Shown here one piece after another: positions 1 through 8,358 of a stretch of DNA of 64,000 nt. A program made the position numbers and the translations under genes. Each line of letters opens with the position of its first letter. The stretch's first letter is position 1. The notes below the pieces were generated by a model. The model was not told the DNA's origin and did no database searches. It saw only the letters and a list, made by a program, of their open reading frames with translations. Origin of the DNA: Bacillota bacterium (GTDB taxonomy: Bacteria > Bacillota > Negativicutes > Sporomusales > Sporomusaceae); NCBI GenBank assembly GCA_023388195.1, contig JAEWGR010000004.1, positions 1 to 64,000 of the forward strand, written 5' to 3'.

Positions 1-153
1 CGGCTGATGTTTTAAAGGAAAAGGCTTGCGTGCTCCCTGGATTTTTTTTTAACTGGGATACATTAATTTTCATCATTTTCCACCAACCTTCATCTATTAT
101 AGCTACCCGCCGGAGGTTTGTCAAGGCAATAAGAAAAGCAGGGAACTGTACCT

Positions 154-297
154 TGCGTCACTTAAAATTTGAGATTAGACAGCATGGATTTTTTAGCCCT
201 GGGCGGAGGAGCCGCGCATATCGCACATATGTAAGGCGACGACAACGATGCAGGCCGGAAAAAGACTGCTATATAATTCAAATAGTTAGGTGACGTA
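154..297. repeat. Imperfect palindromic repeat element, copy A
   Basis: An element of about 144 bp whose ends are near-inverted (TGCGTCAC on the left, GTGACGTA on the right). The two halves pair imperfectly over roughly 40 bases per arm. The core AAGGCGACGACAACGATGCA (232-251) recurs with two substitutions in copy B on the other side of ackA. The only open frame across it (30-293) has no Shine-Dalgarno site and is dominated by the palindrome, so bases 1-338 appear to hold no gene. I read it as a non-coding, MITE-like or REP-like element. The family name is unknown to me. Confidence 0.6.
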
Positions 298-338
298 AGC
301 ACTGGCATCCCTGCCTATCATGCGAAGCCGATTAAGGG

Positions 339-1541
339 TTATGCAAGATTGCCGCAGATTGCTCTTGTGTCGCGGGCAATAACCAGTTCTTCATTGGTGG
401 GAATGACAAAGATTTTAACCTTAGCACCATCAACGCTGATTTCCTGTGCTTTACCGCGGACATTATTTTTGTCAGGATCAATCCGGGTACCAAGATATTC
501 AAGGCCATTTGAGATTTTATCCCGCATGCTGATGGAGTTTTCGCCAAGACCGGCAGTAAACACAATGGCGTCCACGCCGCCCATAGCGGCAACATAAGAG
601 CCGATAAATTTACGCACTCTGTAAGCAAACATCTCCAGAGCCAGCTCAGAACGCTCATTACCAGAGTTGGCGGCATCCTCTATGTCCCGGAAGTCGCTTG
701 ATACACCGGAAACACCAAGTACACCGGATTTTTTGTTCAAGTAATTATCAACCTGATCAGTGGTCATGTTTTCTTTCTTCATCAAAAACGGAATGATTGC
801 CGGGTCAATGCCCCCGGAACGGGTGCCCATGACAAGACCTTCCAGCGGTGTAAAGCCCATGCTGGTATCAATGCATTTACCGTGCTTGACGGCGGCAATG
901 CTGGCGCCATTGCCCAGGTGGCAGGTAATGATGCGGAGATTAGTCATATGCTCGCCCATAAGTTCTGCAGCCTGTTGCGAAACATATTTGTGGGAGGTTC
1001 CATGGAAGCCATACCGTCTGATACCATATTTTTCATAAGCTTCATACGGCAATGCATATAAAAAGGCATATTTGGGCATTGTTTGATGAAATGCAGTATC
1101 AAAAACTGCTACCTGGGGAATCCCCGGCATAATCTCGCCACAGGCATTGATGCCCATAATATTAGGCGGGTTATGCAACGGCGCCATCTCGATACACTCT
1201 TCCAAAGCCGACATAACTGCAGGCGTAATTAATACGGAGTCAGCGAATTTCTCACCGCCATGTACAACCCGGTGACCAACGGCGGCAATTTCCTTCATGC
1301 TGGCAATTACACCATGTTCAGCATGAGTAAGAGCTTCAATTACAAGTTTAATGCCAATACTATGATTAGTAATATCGGCATTAATAATTACTTTATTTTT
1401 CCCTTCCGGCTGATGGGTTAGTACGGCCCCCTCCAAACCGATACGTTCTACCAGGCCTTTGGCCAGAACAGACTCGTCCAACATATTGACCAGTTGGTAC
1501 TTGATTGAGGAACTTCCGCAGTTAACAACTAAAACTTTCAC
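339..1541 (-). CDS. ackA: Acetate kinase
   Basis: Converts acetate and ATP to acetyl phosphate and ADP, reversibly; in fermenters it runs toward ATP in the cytoplasm. The 400-residue length is normal for the ASKHA-fold family. The N-terminal NCGSSSIK motif, R91, D148, H180 and R241 all fall exactly where the catalytic residues of the Methanosarcina enzyme lie. Translation starts at GTG (1541) behind a GGGAGG Shine-Dalgarno site. No pta lies beside it in the window, so it appears monocistronic. It is flanked on both sides by related palindromic repeats. The identification is very secure. Confidence 0.97.
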   Translation of the reverse strand: MKVLVVNCGSSSIKYQLVNMLDESVLAKGLVERIGLEGAVLTHQPEGKNKVIINADITNHSIGIKLVIEALTHAEHGVIASMKEIAAVGHRVVHGGEKFADSVLITPAVMSALEECIEMAPLHNPPNIMGINACGEIMPGIPQVAVFDTAFHQTMPKYAFLYALPYEAYEKYGIRRYGFHGTSHKYVSQQAAELMGEHMTNLRIITCHLGNGASIAAVKHGKCIDTSMGFTPLEGLVMGTRSGGIDPAIIPFLMKKENMTTDQVDNYLNKKSGVLGVSGVSSDFRDIEDAANSGNERSELALEMFAYRVRKFIGSYVAAMGGVDAIVFTAGLGENSISMRDKISNGLEYLGTRIDPDKNNVRGKAQEISVDGAKVKIFVIPTNEELVIARDTRAICGNLA

Positions 1542-1589
1542 AACAAAATCCTCCCTGTTTCTTTAATATGTATTGGTGTGGCAGGCCAC

Positions 1590-1719
1590 TAGTACCTCAT
1601 CTTTCTTAAAACCGATGGCATAGTTTGCGTAGATTTTTTCGCTTGCAAGGCGACGGCAACGACGCAATGCGGGAAAAGATGCGCAAAATATCCTTGGGTT
1701 TAAGGGAGATGAGGTACAG
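1590..1719. repeat. Imperfect palindromic repeat element, copy B
   Basis: About 130 bp bounded by the perfect inverted pair GTACCTCATCT (1592-1602) and AGATGAGGTAC (1707-1717). The inner arms also pair (TTTGCGTAGATTTTTTCGC against GCGGGAAAAGATGCGCAAA, imperfect). The centre, AAGGCGACGGCAACGACGCA, is nearly identical to the core of copy A. It lies between the divergent genes ackA and tmcAL. No ORF of note runs through it. It is probably a non-autonomous or structural intergenic repeat. Confidence 0.65.
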
Positions 1720-1875
1720 CGGTCTGTCTACTTTGAAAGCGCAAAAAATGCAGTCATGATTTCAGAGTGGACAGACCCCTGGATCCAATAGCTTCAATTT
1801 ATTCTCCAACAAGTCTTATCTTTTCGACACCTGACTTATTTTCCCTTCATCTGCCAAAATTATTTAATAAAAAAT

Positions 1876-1903
1876 TTCACAAATAGCAAAATTATTGTAA
1901 AAT
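1876..1903 (+). promoter_or_regulatory. Candidate sigma-A promoter for tmcAL
   Basis: TTCACA (1876-1881), a 16-bp spacer and TAAAAT (1898-1903) lie 20 bp upstream of the tmcAL start, in very AT-rich sequence. Both hexamers deviate from consensus, so this is only a plausible assignment. The rest of 1720-1875 shows nothing recognisable. Confidence 0.4.
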
Positions 1904-1922
1904 AAGTTCGGGGTGAATTGTA

Positions 1923-3179
1923 ATGAATACAATAGTAGGCATGATTGTTGAATACAATCCTTTTCATAACGGCCACTTACGGCATCTAACCGAGGCCAAA
2001 CGAACCGCCGGCGCAGAATTTGCCATAGCGGTAATGAGTGGAAATTTCCTGCAGCGGGGCGAGCCGGCAATGACCGACAAATGGTCACGGGCAGCTATGG
2101 CGGTAGCTGCCGGTGTTGATCTGGTTATTGAGCTGCCCACAGTCTTCGCCGTCCGCAGTGCCCAATACTTTGCAACCGGCGGCATTCAACTGCTCAACCG
2201 TCTGGGAGTGGTCAGTCACATTTGTTTTGGCGCCGAATCTGCCGATTTATCTGCACTTACAGCTGCCGCCAAAGCATTGGCGTCCGATGCTGCCGGCAGC
2301 ATCCTGCGCCAGAAAATGAAGACAGGCAGGACCTATGCCGCCAGCTTGGCCCTGACTCTGGCTGAAACCGCAGGCATTGAACCAGGCTTAGTCCATTCCC
2401 CTAACAATATCCTGGCCATAGAATACCTGCGGGCCATTTTCACCTGCGCTCCCCAGCTGGTTCCCCTGGTCATCCAGCGCAGCGCAGCAAATTATCACGA
2501 TACCGCGATTACGTCAGCCATCGCCAGCGCTACCGCTATCAGGGCGGCCATTGCCCAAAACGGTTCACTGCCCCCGGGAGGTATGGCCTGGCACGCCCTG
2601 CCCGCTGCTAACGCTGCACAAATCAATGATCTGGTTGCCACCGGCCGTGCACCAGTCACGTTAGACGCTTTTAGCAATATTGTCCTGGCCAAACTCAGGA
2701 CACTACATCTGAGTGAATTATCTGCATTGCCTGATGTAACCGAAGGATTACACAACAAAATAAGCGAGTCTGCCCTGAAGGCAGCAACTATGCCAGAGCT
2801 GCTTTCGCTTATTAAAAGCAAACGCTACCCCTTAACCCGTTTACAGCGAATTATTATTCATGCCCTCCTGGGAACAACCAAAACCACGCTGGCAGATTTT
2901 GACCAGGCCGGCCCTCTGTATGCCCGCGTCCTGGCTTTTAACCAGCGGGGACGACTATTACTGCGAGCGATTGACAACTGCGGCACAATACCGGTAATAA
3001 CCAAAACCGCCCGCTTTCTCAGTAGTAAACAGCGGCAAATCAGGGAGCTGTCCCCGTTACAGGACATGTTAGCTTATGATATTAAGGCAACTGACTTATA
3101 TGTGTTAGGCTATCCTAACTGCCAAGCGAGAGCAGGCGGTCAGGATTATCAGACTTCGCCTCATTACCTTGCCAATTAG
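1923..3179 (+). CDS. tmcAL: tRNA(Met) cytidine acetate ligase
   Basis: Family of Bacillus YlbM/TmcAL, which uses ATP and acetate (via acetyl-AMP) to form N4-acetylcytidine at the wobble position of elongator tRNA-Met. The 418-residue protein opens with an N-terminal nucleotidyltransferase fold carrying an HNGH (HxGH-type) motif at residues 15-18, followed by the long family-specific region. ATG start with GGGGTGA upstream. Its 3' end overlaps the convergent esterase gene by 65 bp. In Bacillus the same gene sits in the ylbH-M neighbourhood, and the relatives ylbH, I, J and K follow here too. It uses acetate directly, so proximity to ackA is suggestive but may be chance. Confidence 0.9.
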   Translation: MNTIVGMIVEYNPFHNGHLRHLTEAKRTAGAEFAIAVMSGNFLQRGEPAMTDKWSRAAMAVAAGVDLVIELPTVFAVRSAQYFATGGIQLLNRLGVVSHICFGAESADLSALTAAAKALASDAAGSILRQKMKTGRTYAASLALTLAETAGIEPGLVHSPNNILAIEYLRAIFTCAPQLVPLVIQRSAANYHDTAITSAIASATAIRAAIAQNGSLPPGGMAWHALPAANAAQINDLVATGRAPVTLDAFSNIVLAKLRTLHLSELSALPDVTEGLHNKISESALKAATMPELLSLIKSKRYPLTRLQRIIIHALLGTTKTTLADFDQAGPLYARVLAFNQRGRLLLRAIDNCGTIPVITKTARFLSSKQRQIRELSPLQDMLAYDIKATDLYVLGYPNCQARAGGQDYQTSPHYLAN

Positions 3180-3939
3180 CCAATAGGCTTTTAATCGCTG
3201 GTATAACCGCTTCTGCAGCCTGTTCGCCGGCTATAGCGCATTCGTCCATTGTTTCAAATGAGCTGGGAGACATGCTGCCGACATCAGGCTGAATCAGAAT
3301 ATCACAATGCTGCTGGCGGTGCTTGCATAATTCTCTTTCCATAATATCAATTGATTGGATAATGACATCAAACATATTATTAATATTACCCACTGTACTT
3401 GCATGAGCCAAATCAACAGCTACCACAATGTCCGCCCCCATATTACGGGCCACATCAATCGGCGTGGGATTTAAGACAGCCCCATCAACAAATAACCTGT
3501 CATCAATGGCAAAAGGAATAAAAACACCTGGCACCGATATACTGGCCCGGACCGCTTTGGCCACCTCGCCCTGGGTAAAAACAACTTCCTGGCCACTGTT
3601 TAATTCGGTAGCAACCACGGCCAGCGGCAGCAACAGATCTTCAAAGTTTTTTTGTTTAGTTAACAAGCGAATGGTTGCCAAGGCCCGCTCACCGGAAACA
3701 ATGCCCATCTGGGGAATGACGAAATCAAGCCAGTGCCGTTTTTTTAAATTTTTAGCTAATTTTAATATGGTTTCCGCATCAAGCCCGGCAGCATACAGGG
3801 CACCAACCAGACTGCCGATGCTGCACCCAGCAATGCAATCCACCGGGATATTGTGTTTTTCAAATACTTTAAGAACCCCGATATGTGCAATCCCCCGCAA
3901 ACCACCCGAACCTAGAGCTAACCCTACTTTAGGCTGCAA
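3115..3939 (-). CDS. Patatin-like phospholipase / RssA-YlbK family esterase
   Basis: Predicted Ser-Asp dyad hydrolase of the patatin family, acting on lipids or acyl esters; the physiological substrate is unknown. From the start chosen here, the oxyanion-hole motif GSGGLRG is at residues 10-16, the nucleophile elbow GCSIG has S40, and the DGA motif has D152. An upstream GTG at 3969 is in frame but lacks a ribosome site. The TTG at 3939 sits six bases behind GGGGGGA and starts the protein just before the conserved glycine motif, as in relatives. The last 65 bp overlap the 3' end of tmcAL on the opposite strand. It corresponds in position to Bacillus ylbK. Confidence 0.85.
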   Translation of the reverse strand: MQPKVGLALGSGGLRGIAHIGVLKVFEKHNIPVDCIAGCSIGSLVGALYAAGLDAETILKLAKNLKKRHWLDFVIPQMGIVSGERALATIRLLTKQKNFEDLLLPLAVVATELNSGQEVVFTQGEVAKAVRASISVPGVFIPFAIDDRLFVDGAVLNPTPIDVARNMGADIVVAVDLAHASTVGNINNMFDVIIQSIDIMERELCKHRQQHCDILIQPDVGSMSPSSFETMDECAIAGEQAAEAVIPAIKSLLANWQGNEAKSDNPDRLLSLGS

Positions 3940-4054
3940 ACTGCTATCCCCCCAATATAAACTAGTCACATTCGAACCGTATTTTAGTTATATTACCTCT
4001 GTCCTGCCAATATATATATTATCAAACCGCACGGCTTGGAGGAGGAGATAATAT

Positions 4055-5305
4055 ATGCGGATTTGGAGCAGTGGCAGACGCTATCGTTCTCGCTTATTGG
4101 CATATTGTATGGCGTTTTGCACGGTATTTATAACTATTGCTATGGTAACATATCCAAAAGAAGCTTTTGATTCAGCCATTATGGGTTTAAATTTATGGTG
4201 GAATGTTGTTTTTCCCTCCCTGCTGCCTTTTTTTATTTTATCGGAGATTCTAATGGGAATCGGCGTCGTTCATTTTATCGGTGTTTTGCTTGAACCCCTT
4301 ATGCGGCCCATATTTAATGTTCCCGGCGTAGGTGCTTTCGCCATGTCAATGGGCCTTGCCTCCGGTTATCCGATGGATGCTGTAATTACCTGCAAGTTCC
4401 GCAAAAACCAGCTGTGTACATCGGTGGAGGCCGAGCGCCTCCTGTCTTTCACCAATACTGCCGACCCGCTGTTTATGTTCGGGGCAGTGGCTGTAGGTAT
4501 GTTCGGCATGCCTGAATTGGGTGCAACCATTGCCTTAGCCCATTATCTATCCAGTTTCCTCGTCGGCATCATTTTCCGGTTCCATGGCCGGAATAGAGAC
4601 AGCTATACACAGGATGCCCCGGCAGCAAAAGGCAATATCATCGTCCGGGCATTTAGAGCCCTGTATAACGCCAGGCAGGAGGATAAACGCGCAACCGGAC
4701 AATTGCTTGGCGATGCTGTCAAAACATCCATGAATACCATAATGCTGATAGGCGGTTTCATCATAGTATTTTCAGTTTTCATTCGCATCATGACCGTTGT
4801 TGGTATTACCGATATTCTAACAAGCTTATTTGCCTCACTGCTGAGCGTCATCGGTTATAGCTCCAGCTTGGCCCCGTCTCTCGTCAGCGGGTTGTTTGAA
4901 CTCGACCTGGGCACACTGGCCGCCAGTCAGGCGGAAGCACCGCTGGCCCAAAAGGTTGCCATCGCCGGCGCGATTATTGCCTGGAGCGGCCTTTCCGTCC
5001 ACGGGCAGGTGGCCAGTATTGTTATCGAATCAGGTATTCGCATGACACCATATATGATCGGCCGTCTGCTGCATGCCGTGCTGGCCGCTATCATTACCGT
5101 GCAATTGCTGGGTCCCGGGCAGGCAATTACCCAACTATTTGTAATTCCGGTGGCCATGAGTGTAGCCCATACTAACAACTGGGGGCTTTGGCTGACCAGA
5201 ATTGAACAAGTCGGTTATCAAATTGGAATATTGCTTAGTATTATGTTAGTTCTGTCGATTACTGTTCATTTGGCCAGAGGCATTTACGGCTATGTAAAAA
5301 GATAA
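4055..5305 (+). CDS. ylbJ: Sporulation integral membrane protein YlbJ
   Basis: Polytopic membrane protein of 416 residues. An N-terminal hydrophobic segment begins around residue 14, and many transmembrane segments of the nucleoside-transporter/FeoB-gate type follow (WWNVVFPSLLPFFI, SMGLASGYPMDA). In Bacillus ylbJ is SigE-dependent and needed for normal spores; the transported substrate is not established. ATG start behind a very strong GGAGGAGGAG. It is divergent from the patatin gene, with about 115 bp between the chosen starts, and is followed at once by a hairpin terminator. I could not identify a convincing SigE promoter. Confidence 0.88.
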   Translation: MRIWSSGRRYRSRLLAYCMAFCTVFITIAMVTYPKEAFDSAIMGLNLWWNVVFPSLLPFFILSEILMGIGVVHFIGVLLEPLMRPIFNVPGVGAFAMSMGLASGYPMDAVITCKFRKNQLCTSVEAERLLSFTNTADPLFMFGAVAVGMFGMPELGATIALAHYLSSFLVGIIFRFHGRNRDSYTQDAPAAKGNIIVRAFRALYNARQEDKRATGQLLGDAVKTSMNTIMLIGGFIIVFSVFIRIMTVVGITDILTSLFASLLSVIGYSSSLAPSLVSGLFELDLGTLAASQAEAPLAQKVAIAGAIIAWSGLSVHGQVASIVIESGIRMTPYMIGRLLHAVLAAIITVQLLGPGQAITQLFVIPVAMSVAHTNNWGLWLTRIEQVGYQIGILLSIMLVLSITVHLARGIYGYVKR

Positions 5306-5327
5306 GGAGCTAAGCTCCTTTTTATTT
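5304..5327 (+). terminator. Rho-independent terminator of ylbJ
   Basis: Seven-base-pair stem AAGGAGC / GCTCCTT with a TAA loop, followed by TTTATTT. The stem begins inside the ylbJ stop codon. Confidence 0.75.
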
Positions 5328-5332
5328 GTCTA

Positions 5333-5439
5333 CCAGAATGTATAACTTAATTCTGTTGACCGAAGAACGCCTAATACCCCAGGCACAGGCGGTTTCTGCC
5401 GGCGTCCTGCAGGACTTGCACAAGCCAAATCTTTTCTTA
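5333..5439. repeat. Intergenic repeat family 2, copy 1 (degenerate)
   Basis: Begins with an imperfect CCAGAAT...ATTCTG hairpin, passes through TTTCTGCCGGCG, and ends in GGACTTGCACAAGCCAAATC followed by TTTTCTTA. The same blocks occur in the same order at 7188-7280. The end of the element coincides with the stop codon of the coiled-coil gene. A 60-codon frame through it on the plus strand is judged spurious. Confidence 0.6.
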
Positions 5440-5895
5440 TCCCTGATTGCTCTTGTTTTGCTGCAAGTCACGGTGTCCCTGCCGGACAACATCCAGTGTT
5501 TTCTCTAAATGGGCCGTAACATGCTTAAATACTTCATCAGCATATACCACAGCATCTATTTGCAATTCTTTGGCAGTTTTGCGGGCCTGGCCCACCAGTT
5601 CATTGGCGTGCTCCTGCGCCTGCTTATTAATAGTATTCTCATCTGTCAGCTTCACTACATACAATTTAGCTTGCTCAACAATATTTTGTGCCTCTCTTTG
5701 CGCTTCATCCAGTATTCGCTGACGGTCGGAAAGAATCCGTTTGGCTTCATCCAGTTCTTTAGGCAGACGTTCCCTAAATTCATCAAGAAACCGGGCCAGA
5801 TCATCCTCCTCAATAACCCGTTTGTTGGTAAACGGGACTCGCGCTGCTTCAACCAGCATAGTTTCCATCTCGTCTAATAATTTCTCAATAGTCAT
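5437..5895 (-). CDS. Coiled-coil protein (ATP synthase subunit b/H-like), coaD-linked
   Basis: A 152-residue, highly charged, mostly helical protein without signal peptide or membrane segment. It has long heptad-like stretches between about residues 35 and 140 (for example LPKELDEAKRILSDRQRIL), resembling the stalk proteins of F/V-type ATPases and DivIVA-like scaffolds. ATG start with GGGAGGGAG upstream. It is the third gene of rsmD-coaD-(this gene), 27 bp after coaD. Proteins of this kind next to coaD are, from memory, often labelled ATPase in anaerobic Firmicutes, but I know of no proven function. Its 3' end abuts a repeat element. Confidence 0.7.
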   Translation of the reverse strand: MTIEKLLDEMETMLVEAARVPFTNKRVIEEDDLARFLDEFRERLPKELDEAKRILSDRQRILDEAQREAQNIVEQAKLYVVKLTDENTINKQAQEHANELVGQARKTAKELQIDAVVYADEVFKHVTAHLEKTLDVVRQGHRDLQQNKSNQG

Positions 5896-5922
5896 AACCT
5901 TCTCCCTCCCATTAAAACCAGT

Positions 5923-6405
5923 TTAACTTTCACGAATTCTCTGTATAATTCTCTCTTCCAGACACACAGGCACTAGTCCGGTTATTGGCCCGCCAAACTT
6001 GGCTAACTCTTTAATACCGCTCGAACTGATAAACGAATATTCGTTGCTGCTCATCATAAAAATCGTTTCCATAGCCGGATCAATTTTTTTTATGAGCAAG
6101 GCTCGCTGAAACTCATATTCGAAATCACTTAAAGCCCGCAAACCACGAACAATAAAACTGCTGTTCTGCCGACGCACATAATCATTTAGCAAACCGGAAA
6201 AACTGTCAACTTTAATATTAGGTATATCATTTGTTGCCATATTTAACATTTCAACCCGTTCTTCCATAGTAAACAACGGCTTTTTGTTAGGGTTATGAAA
6301 TACTGCAACAATAATTACATCAAACATCTTACTGGCCCGTGAAAATATATCCAAATGTCCATTGGTAACTGGATCAAAACTGCCAGGGCAAACCCCTATC
6401 CGCAT
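5923..6405 (-). CDS. coaD: Phosphopantetheine adenylyltransferase
   Basis: Transfers AMP from ATP to 4'-phosphopantetheine to give dephospho-CoA, the penultimate step of CoA synthesis, in the cytoplasm. The 160-residue length is typical. The nucleotidyltransferase signature GSFDPVTNGH lies near residue 8-17 and the second ATP-binding motif ISSSGIKELA near the C-terminus. Its Shine-Dalgarno (AGGAGG) lies in the last codons of rsmD, with one base between the rsmD stop and this ATG, so the two are translationally coupled. This is the ylbH-ylbI arrangement of Bacillus. Confidence 0.97.
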   Translation of the reverse strand: MRIGVCPGSFDPVTNGHLDIFSRASKMFDVIIVAVFHNPNKKPLFTMEERVEMLNMATNDIPNIKVDSFSGLLNDYVRRQNSSFIVRGLRALSDFEYEFQRALLIKKIDPAMETIFMMSSNEYSFISSSGIKELAKFGGPITGLVPVCLEERIIQRIRES

Positions 6406-6406
6406 C

Positions 6407-7018
6407 TTAACTGCCTCCTGTTGACATCATATTAGTCTCGCTTATGGAGCGCATAAAAAAAGTCACAAATGTTTCTCCATAACGTTCGGTTCGAATTAGC
6501 TGCAAATTTTGCCATTGTGTGTTTAACAACTCATGTTTTGAGTGTTCAACAACCACAAGACCTCCCTCGGCCATGACGCTGCTGGTATCAAGTTTTAACA
6601 ATATAGTATGTACCAGCCCTTGATTATAGGGAGGATCTACGAATATAAGCGTAAACGTTTGCCCTGACTGAGCTAACTTGTCAAGAGCTTTCACTGAATC
6701 TCCACGTTGGACTTTCGCCAGATCTCCCAACCTGGCATTGCTAATATTTTGTTCTGTGACCGCAAGACTGATCGGACTATGGTCAATAAACAGCGCGAAT
6801 GCCGCCCCCCTGCTTAGCGCTTCTAATCCCAAATTTCCTGTACCGGCAAATAAATCTAATACTTTTGCCCCGCTGAGTGCCTGTCTGTCAGCAGGCAGTG
6901 TTAAATTTGCCAGAATACTGAACATAGATTCCTTTACCCGGTCAGCAGTGGGACGCACATCAAGACCTTTTGGAGTTTTAAGCCTGGTTCCTTTGGCAAT
7001 TCCGGTTATAATCCGCAT
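6407..7018 (-). CDS. rsmD: 16S rRNA (guanine966-N2)-methyltransferase
   Basis: Methylates G966 of 16S rRNA using S-adenosylmethionine. The 203-residue protein has the family N-terminus (RIITGIAKGTRLKTP), the Rossmann SAM-binding motif LFAGTGNLGLEALSRGA near residue 55, and the catalytic DPPY tetrad around residue 130. ATG start with GAGGTAG upstream. It is the first gene of the rsmD-coaD-coiled-coil transcription unit. Upstream lies a 395-bp region (7019-7413) that holds a terminator and a repeat but no gene I can support. Confidence 0.95.
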   Translation of the reverse strand: MRIITGIAKGTRLKTPKGLDVRPTADRVKESMFSILANLTLPADRQALSGAKVLDLFAGTGNLGLEALSRGAAFALFIDHSPISLAVTEQNISNARLGDLAKVQRGDSVKALDKLAQSGQTFTLIFVDPPYNQGLVHTILLKLDTSSVMAEGGLVVVEHSKHELLNTQWQNLQLIRTERYGETFVTFFMRSISETNMMSTGGS

Positions 7019-7151
7019 ACTCTACCTCAAATAATGGCGAAATTCTGTTTAACATAAATATTTTAGCACATTTGAACAACAGTAGCACTTTTTGTTAAAA
7101 AAAATTATGTCTTGCTATATTATTCCCGTCTTACCCTTACCCAAACAAAAA

Positions 7152-7173
7152 AATAACCGGCCTTCCGGTTATT
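7152..7173 (-). terminator. Bidirectional hairpin, probable terminator of the NlpC/P60 gene
   Basis: Perfect 9-bp stem AATAACCGG / CCGGTTATT with a CCTT loop. T-runs flank both sides, the longer one on the minus strand (TTTTTTTG). It lies about 240 bp after the stop of the minus-strand hydrolase gene, with the repeat element between them. Confidence 0.6.
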
Positions 7174-7187
7174 TTTATTCTGGTCTG

Positions 7188-7280
7188 CCAGAATTTATAA
7201 TAAATTCTGGGGACATAAGAACCGCTAAGACTTCTGCCGGCGCCTTGAGGGACTTGGCACCCAAGCCAAGTCTTTTCTTA
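7188..7280. repeat. Intergenic repeat family 2, copy 2 (well preserved)
   Basis: Starts with a perfect 23-bp palindrome (CCAGAATTTAT, A, then its complement; 7188-7210). It continues through CTTCTGCCGGCGCC (7231-7244) and ends with the perfect hairpin GACTTGGC-ACCCAA-GCCAAGTC (7251-7272) followed by TTTTCTTA. The end resembles an intrinsic terminator on the plus strand. Copy 1 at 5333-5439 has the same order of blocks with a broken terminal hairpin. Confidence 0.65.
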
Positions 7281-7413
7281 ACAGAAAGGTAACTTTTGAC
7301 CGGATCTAGGGCAACTTCTTCGACTGCCACTTTCACCTAAGGCAAGAGCCATTTTTATCTTAGGGGCCAAAGTTATCATTGATTAAATAAGAGCAGCAGT
7401 ACCCTGCAGCTTT

Positions 7414-8115
7414 TTACCTGACAACACGGTATGCCCCTAAGAATCTTGCTTGATAATAGGGCTTAGACATTGCCGTTACTGTTACCTGACCGGCACCGGA
7501 ACTGGCATGAATAAAATAACCGTTCCCCACATAAATACCGACATGGGAAGGCCCGGGAGCGTACGTACTGTAAAAAACCAAATCTCCCGGTTCAATATCA
7601 GCCAGGCGTACATTCCGGCCAACATTATATTGTTCATCGGCTACCCGGGGCAGAGAAATATTGTACTGCCCATAGACATAGTAGATAAATCCCGAGCAGT
7701 CAAAGCCGCCCACACCTGCACCACCCCAGGCATACGGCACACCCAGAAAGCTCTGGGCAAAGCTGGCAATCTGCTGTCCAATCCTTCTGTCCGTTTTCCC
7801 CCGGCTTAATTCACTGGTACCGGCATAAGTCCGAAGCGCCAGCCAGGTCTCATTTCCAACAATACCATCAGCCTCCAGACCGACAGTTTGCTGAAACCTG
7901 ACAACCGACGTTTTTGTACCGCTACCAAAGTTCCCGTCAACCTCATACTGGTAAAAGCCAAGCCTCTTTAGCTCCTCCTGTAAAACATAGACAGCTTCCT
8001 GTTTTTCGCCCTGTCTGAGTACAGGCATATCTTGACCGGCTGCAAAGACCAGATTGTTACTAATCAAGAAAACTATATAAATAAATGTCAATAAAAGTAT
8101 CCGGATAAATTTCAA
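7414..8115 (-). CDS. Secreted NlpC/P60 peptidoglycan endopeptidase with PG-binding domain
   Basis: Predicted cell-wall hydrolase cutting peptide stems (typically D-Glu-DAP). From the start chosen here the 233-residue protein has a signal peptide ending near VFAA (residue 26), a PG_binding_1 domain at about 33-95 (VLRQG...RLGFY...VDGNFG...GIVGN), and an NlpC/P60 domain from about 115. The catalytic residues are C140 (FDCSGF), H191 (SHVGIYVG) and H203 (FIHASS). An ATG at 8121 lies directly on the GGAGG; the TTG at 8115 has proper spacing and gives a normal MKFIRILLL signal peptide. It is probably transcribed alone. Confidence 0.9.
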   Translation of the reverse strand: MKFIRILLLTFIYIVFLISNNLVFAAGQDMPVLRQGEKQEAVYVLQEELKRLGFYQYEVDGNFGSGTKTSVVRFQQTVGLEADGIVGNETWLALRTYAGTSELSRGKTDRRIGQQIASFAQSFLGVPYAWGGAGVGGFDCSGFIYYVYGQYNISLPRVADEQYNVGRNVRLADIEPGDLVFYSTYAPGPSHVGIYVGNGYFIHASSGAGQVTVTAMSKPYYQARFLGAYRVVR

Positions 8116-8281
8116 ACACATACCTCCAGTTTTACTTTACTTCATTTCGACAGTTTCGACATTCCCAATAAATTCCCTGCAAGAACATTGTCCTATATTG
8201 GTATTTTATGAAGTCGAGTGAACTCTTTATTTTTACTGTTGACAATATGTTTATGGATGTGTATACTTAATAAATGTGAGC

Positions 8282-8358
8282 CGGGGCGTAGCGCAGTTTG
8301 GTAGCGCGCTTGGTTCGGGACTAAGAGGCCGCAGGTTCGAATCCTGTCGCCCCGACCA
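8282..8358 (+). tRNA. tRNA-Pro (anticodon CGG)
   Basis: A 77-nt cloverleaf. Acceptor CGGGGCG (8282-8288) pairs with CGCCCCG (8348-8354), followed by A and an encoded CCA. The D-arm is GCGC/GCGC, the anticodon stem CTTGG/CTAAG carries loop TTCGGGA (anticodon CGG, proline), and the T-arm is GCAGG-TTCGAAT-CCTGT. It stands alone and is followed by a terminator. The antisense frame over it gives the well-known artefact peptide RIRTCGLLVPNQ and is not a gene. Confidence 0.97.

Noticed and set aside
30..293. Plus-strand 87-codon frame at the left edge
   Set aside because: It runs through the long palindromic repeat, has no ribosome site, and an Arg-rich composition expected from the repeat.
1590..1719. 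Considered as an insertion sequence
   Set aside because: There is no transposase frame; the element is too short and entirely palindromic.
5326..5508. Plus-strand 60-codon frame after ylbJ
   Set aside because: It lies in repeat copy 1, follows a terminator, and overlaps the coiled-coil gene on the other strand.
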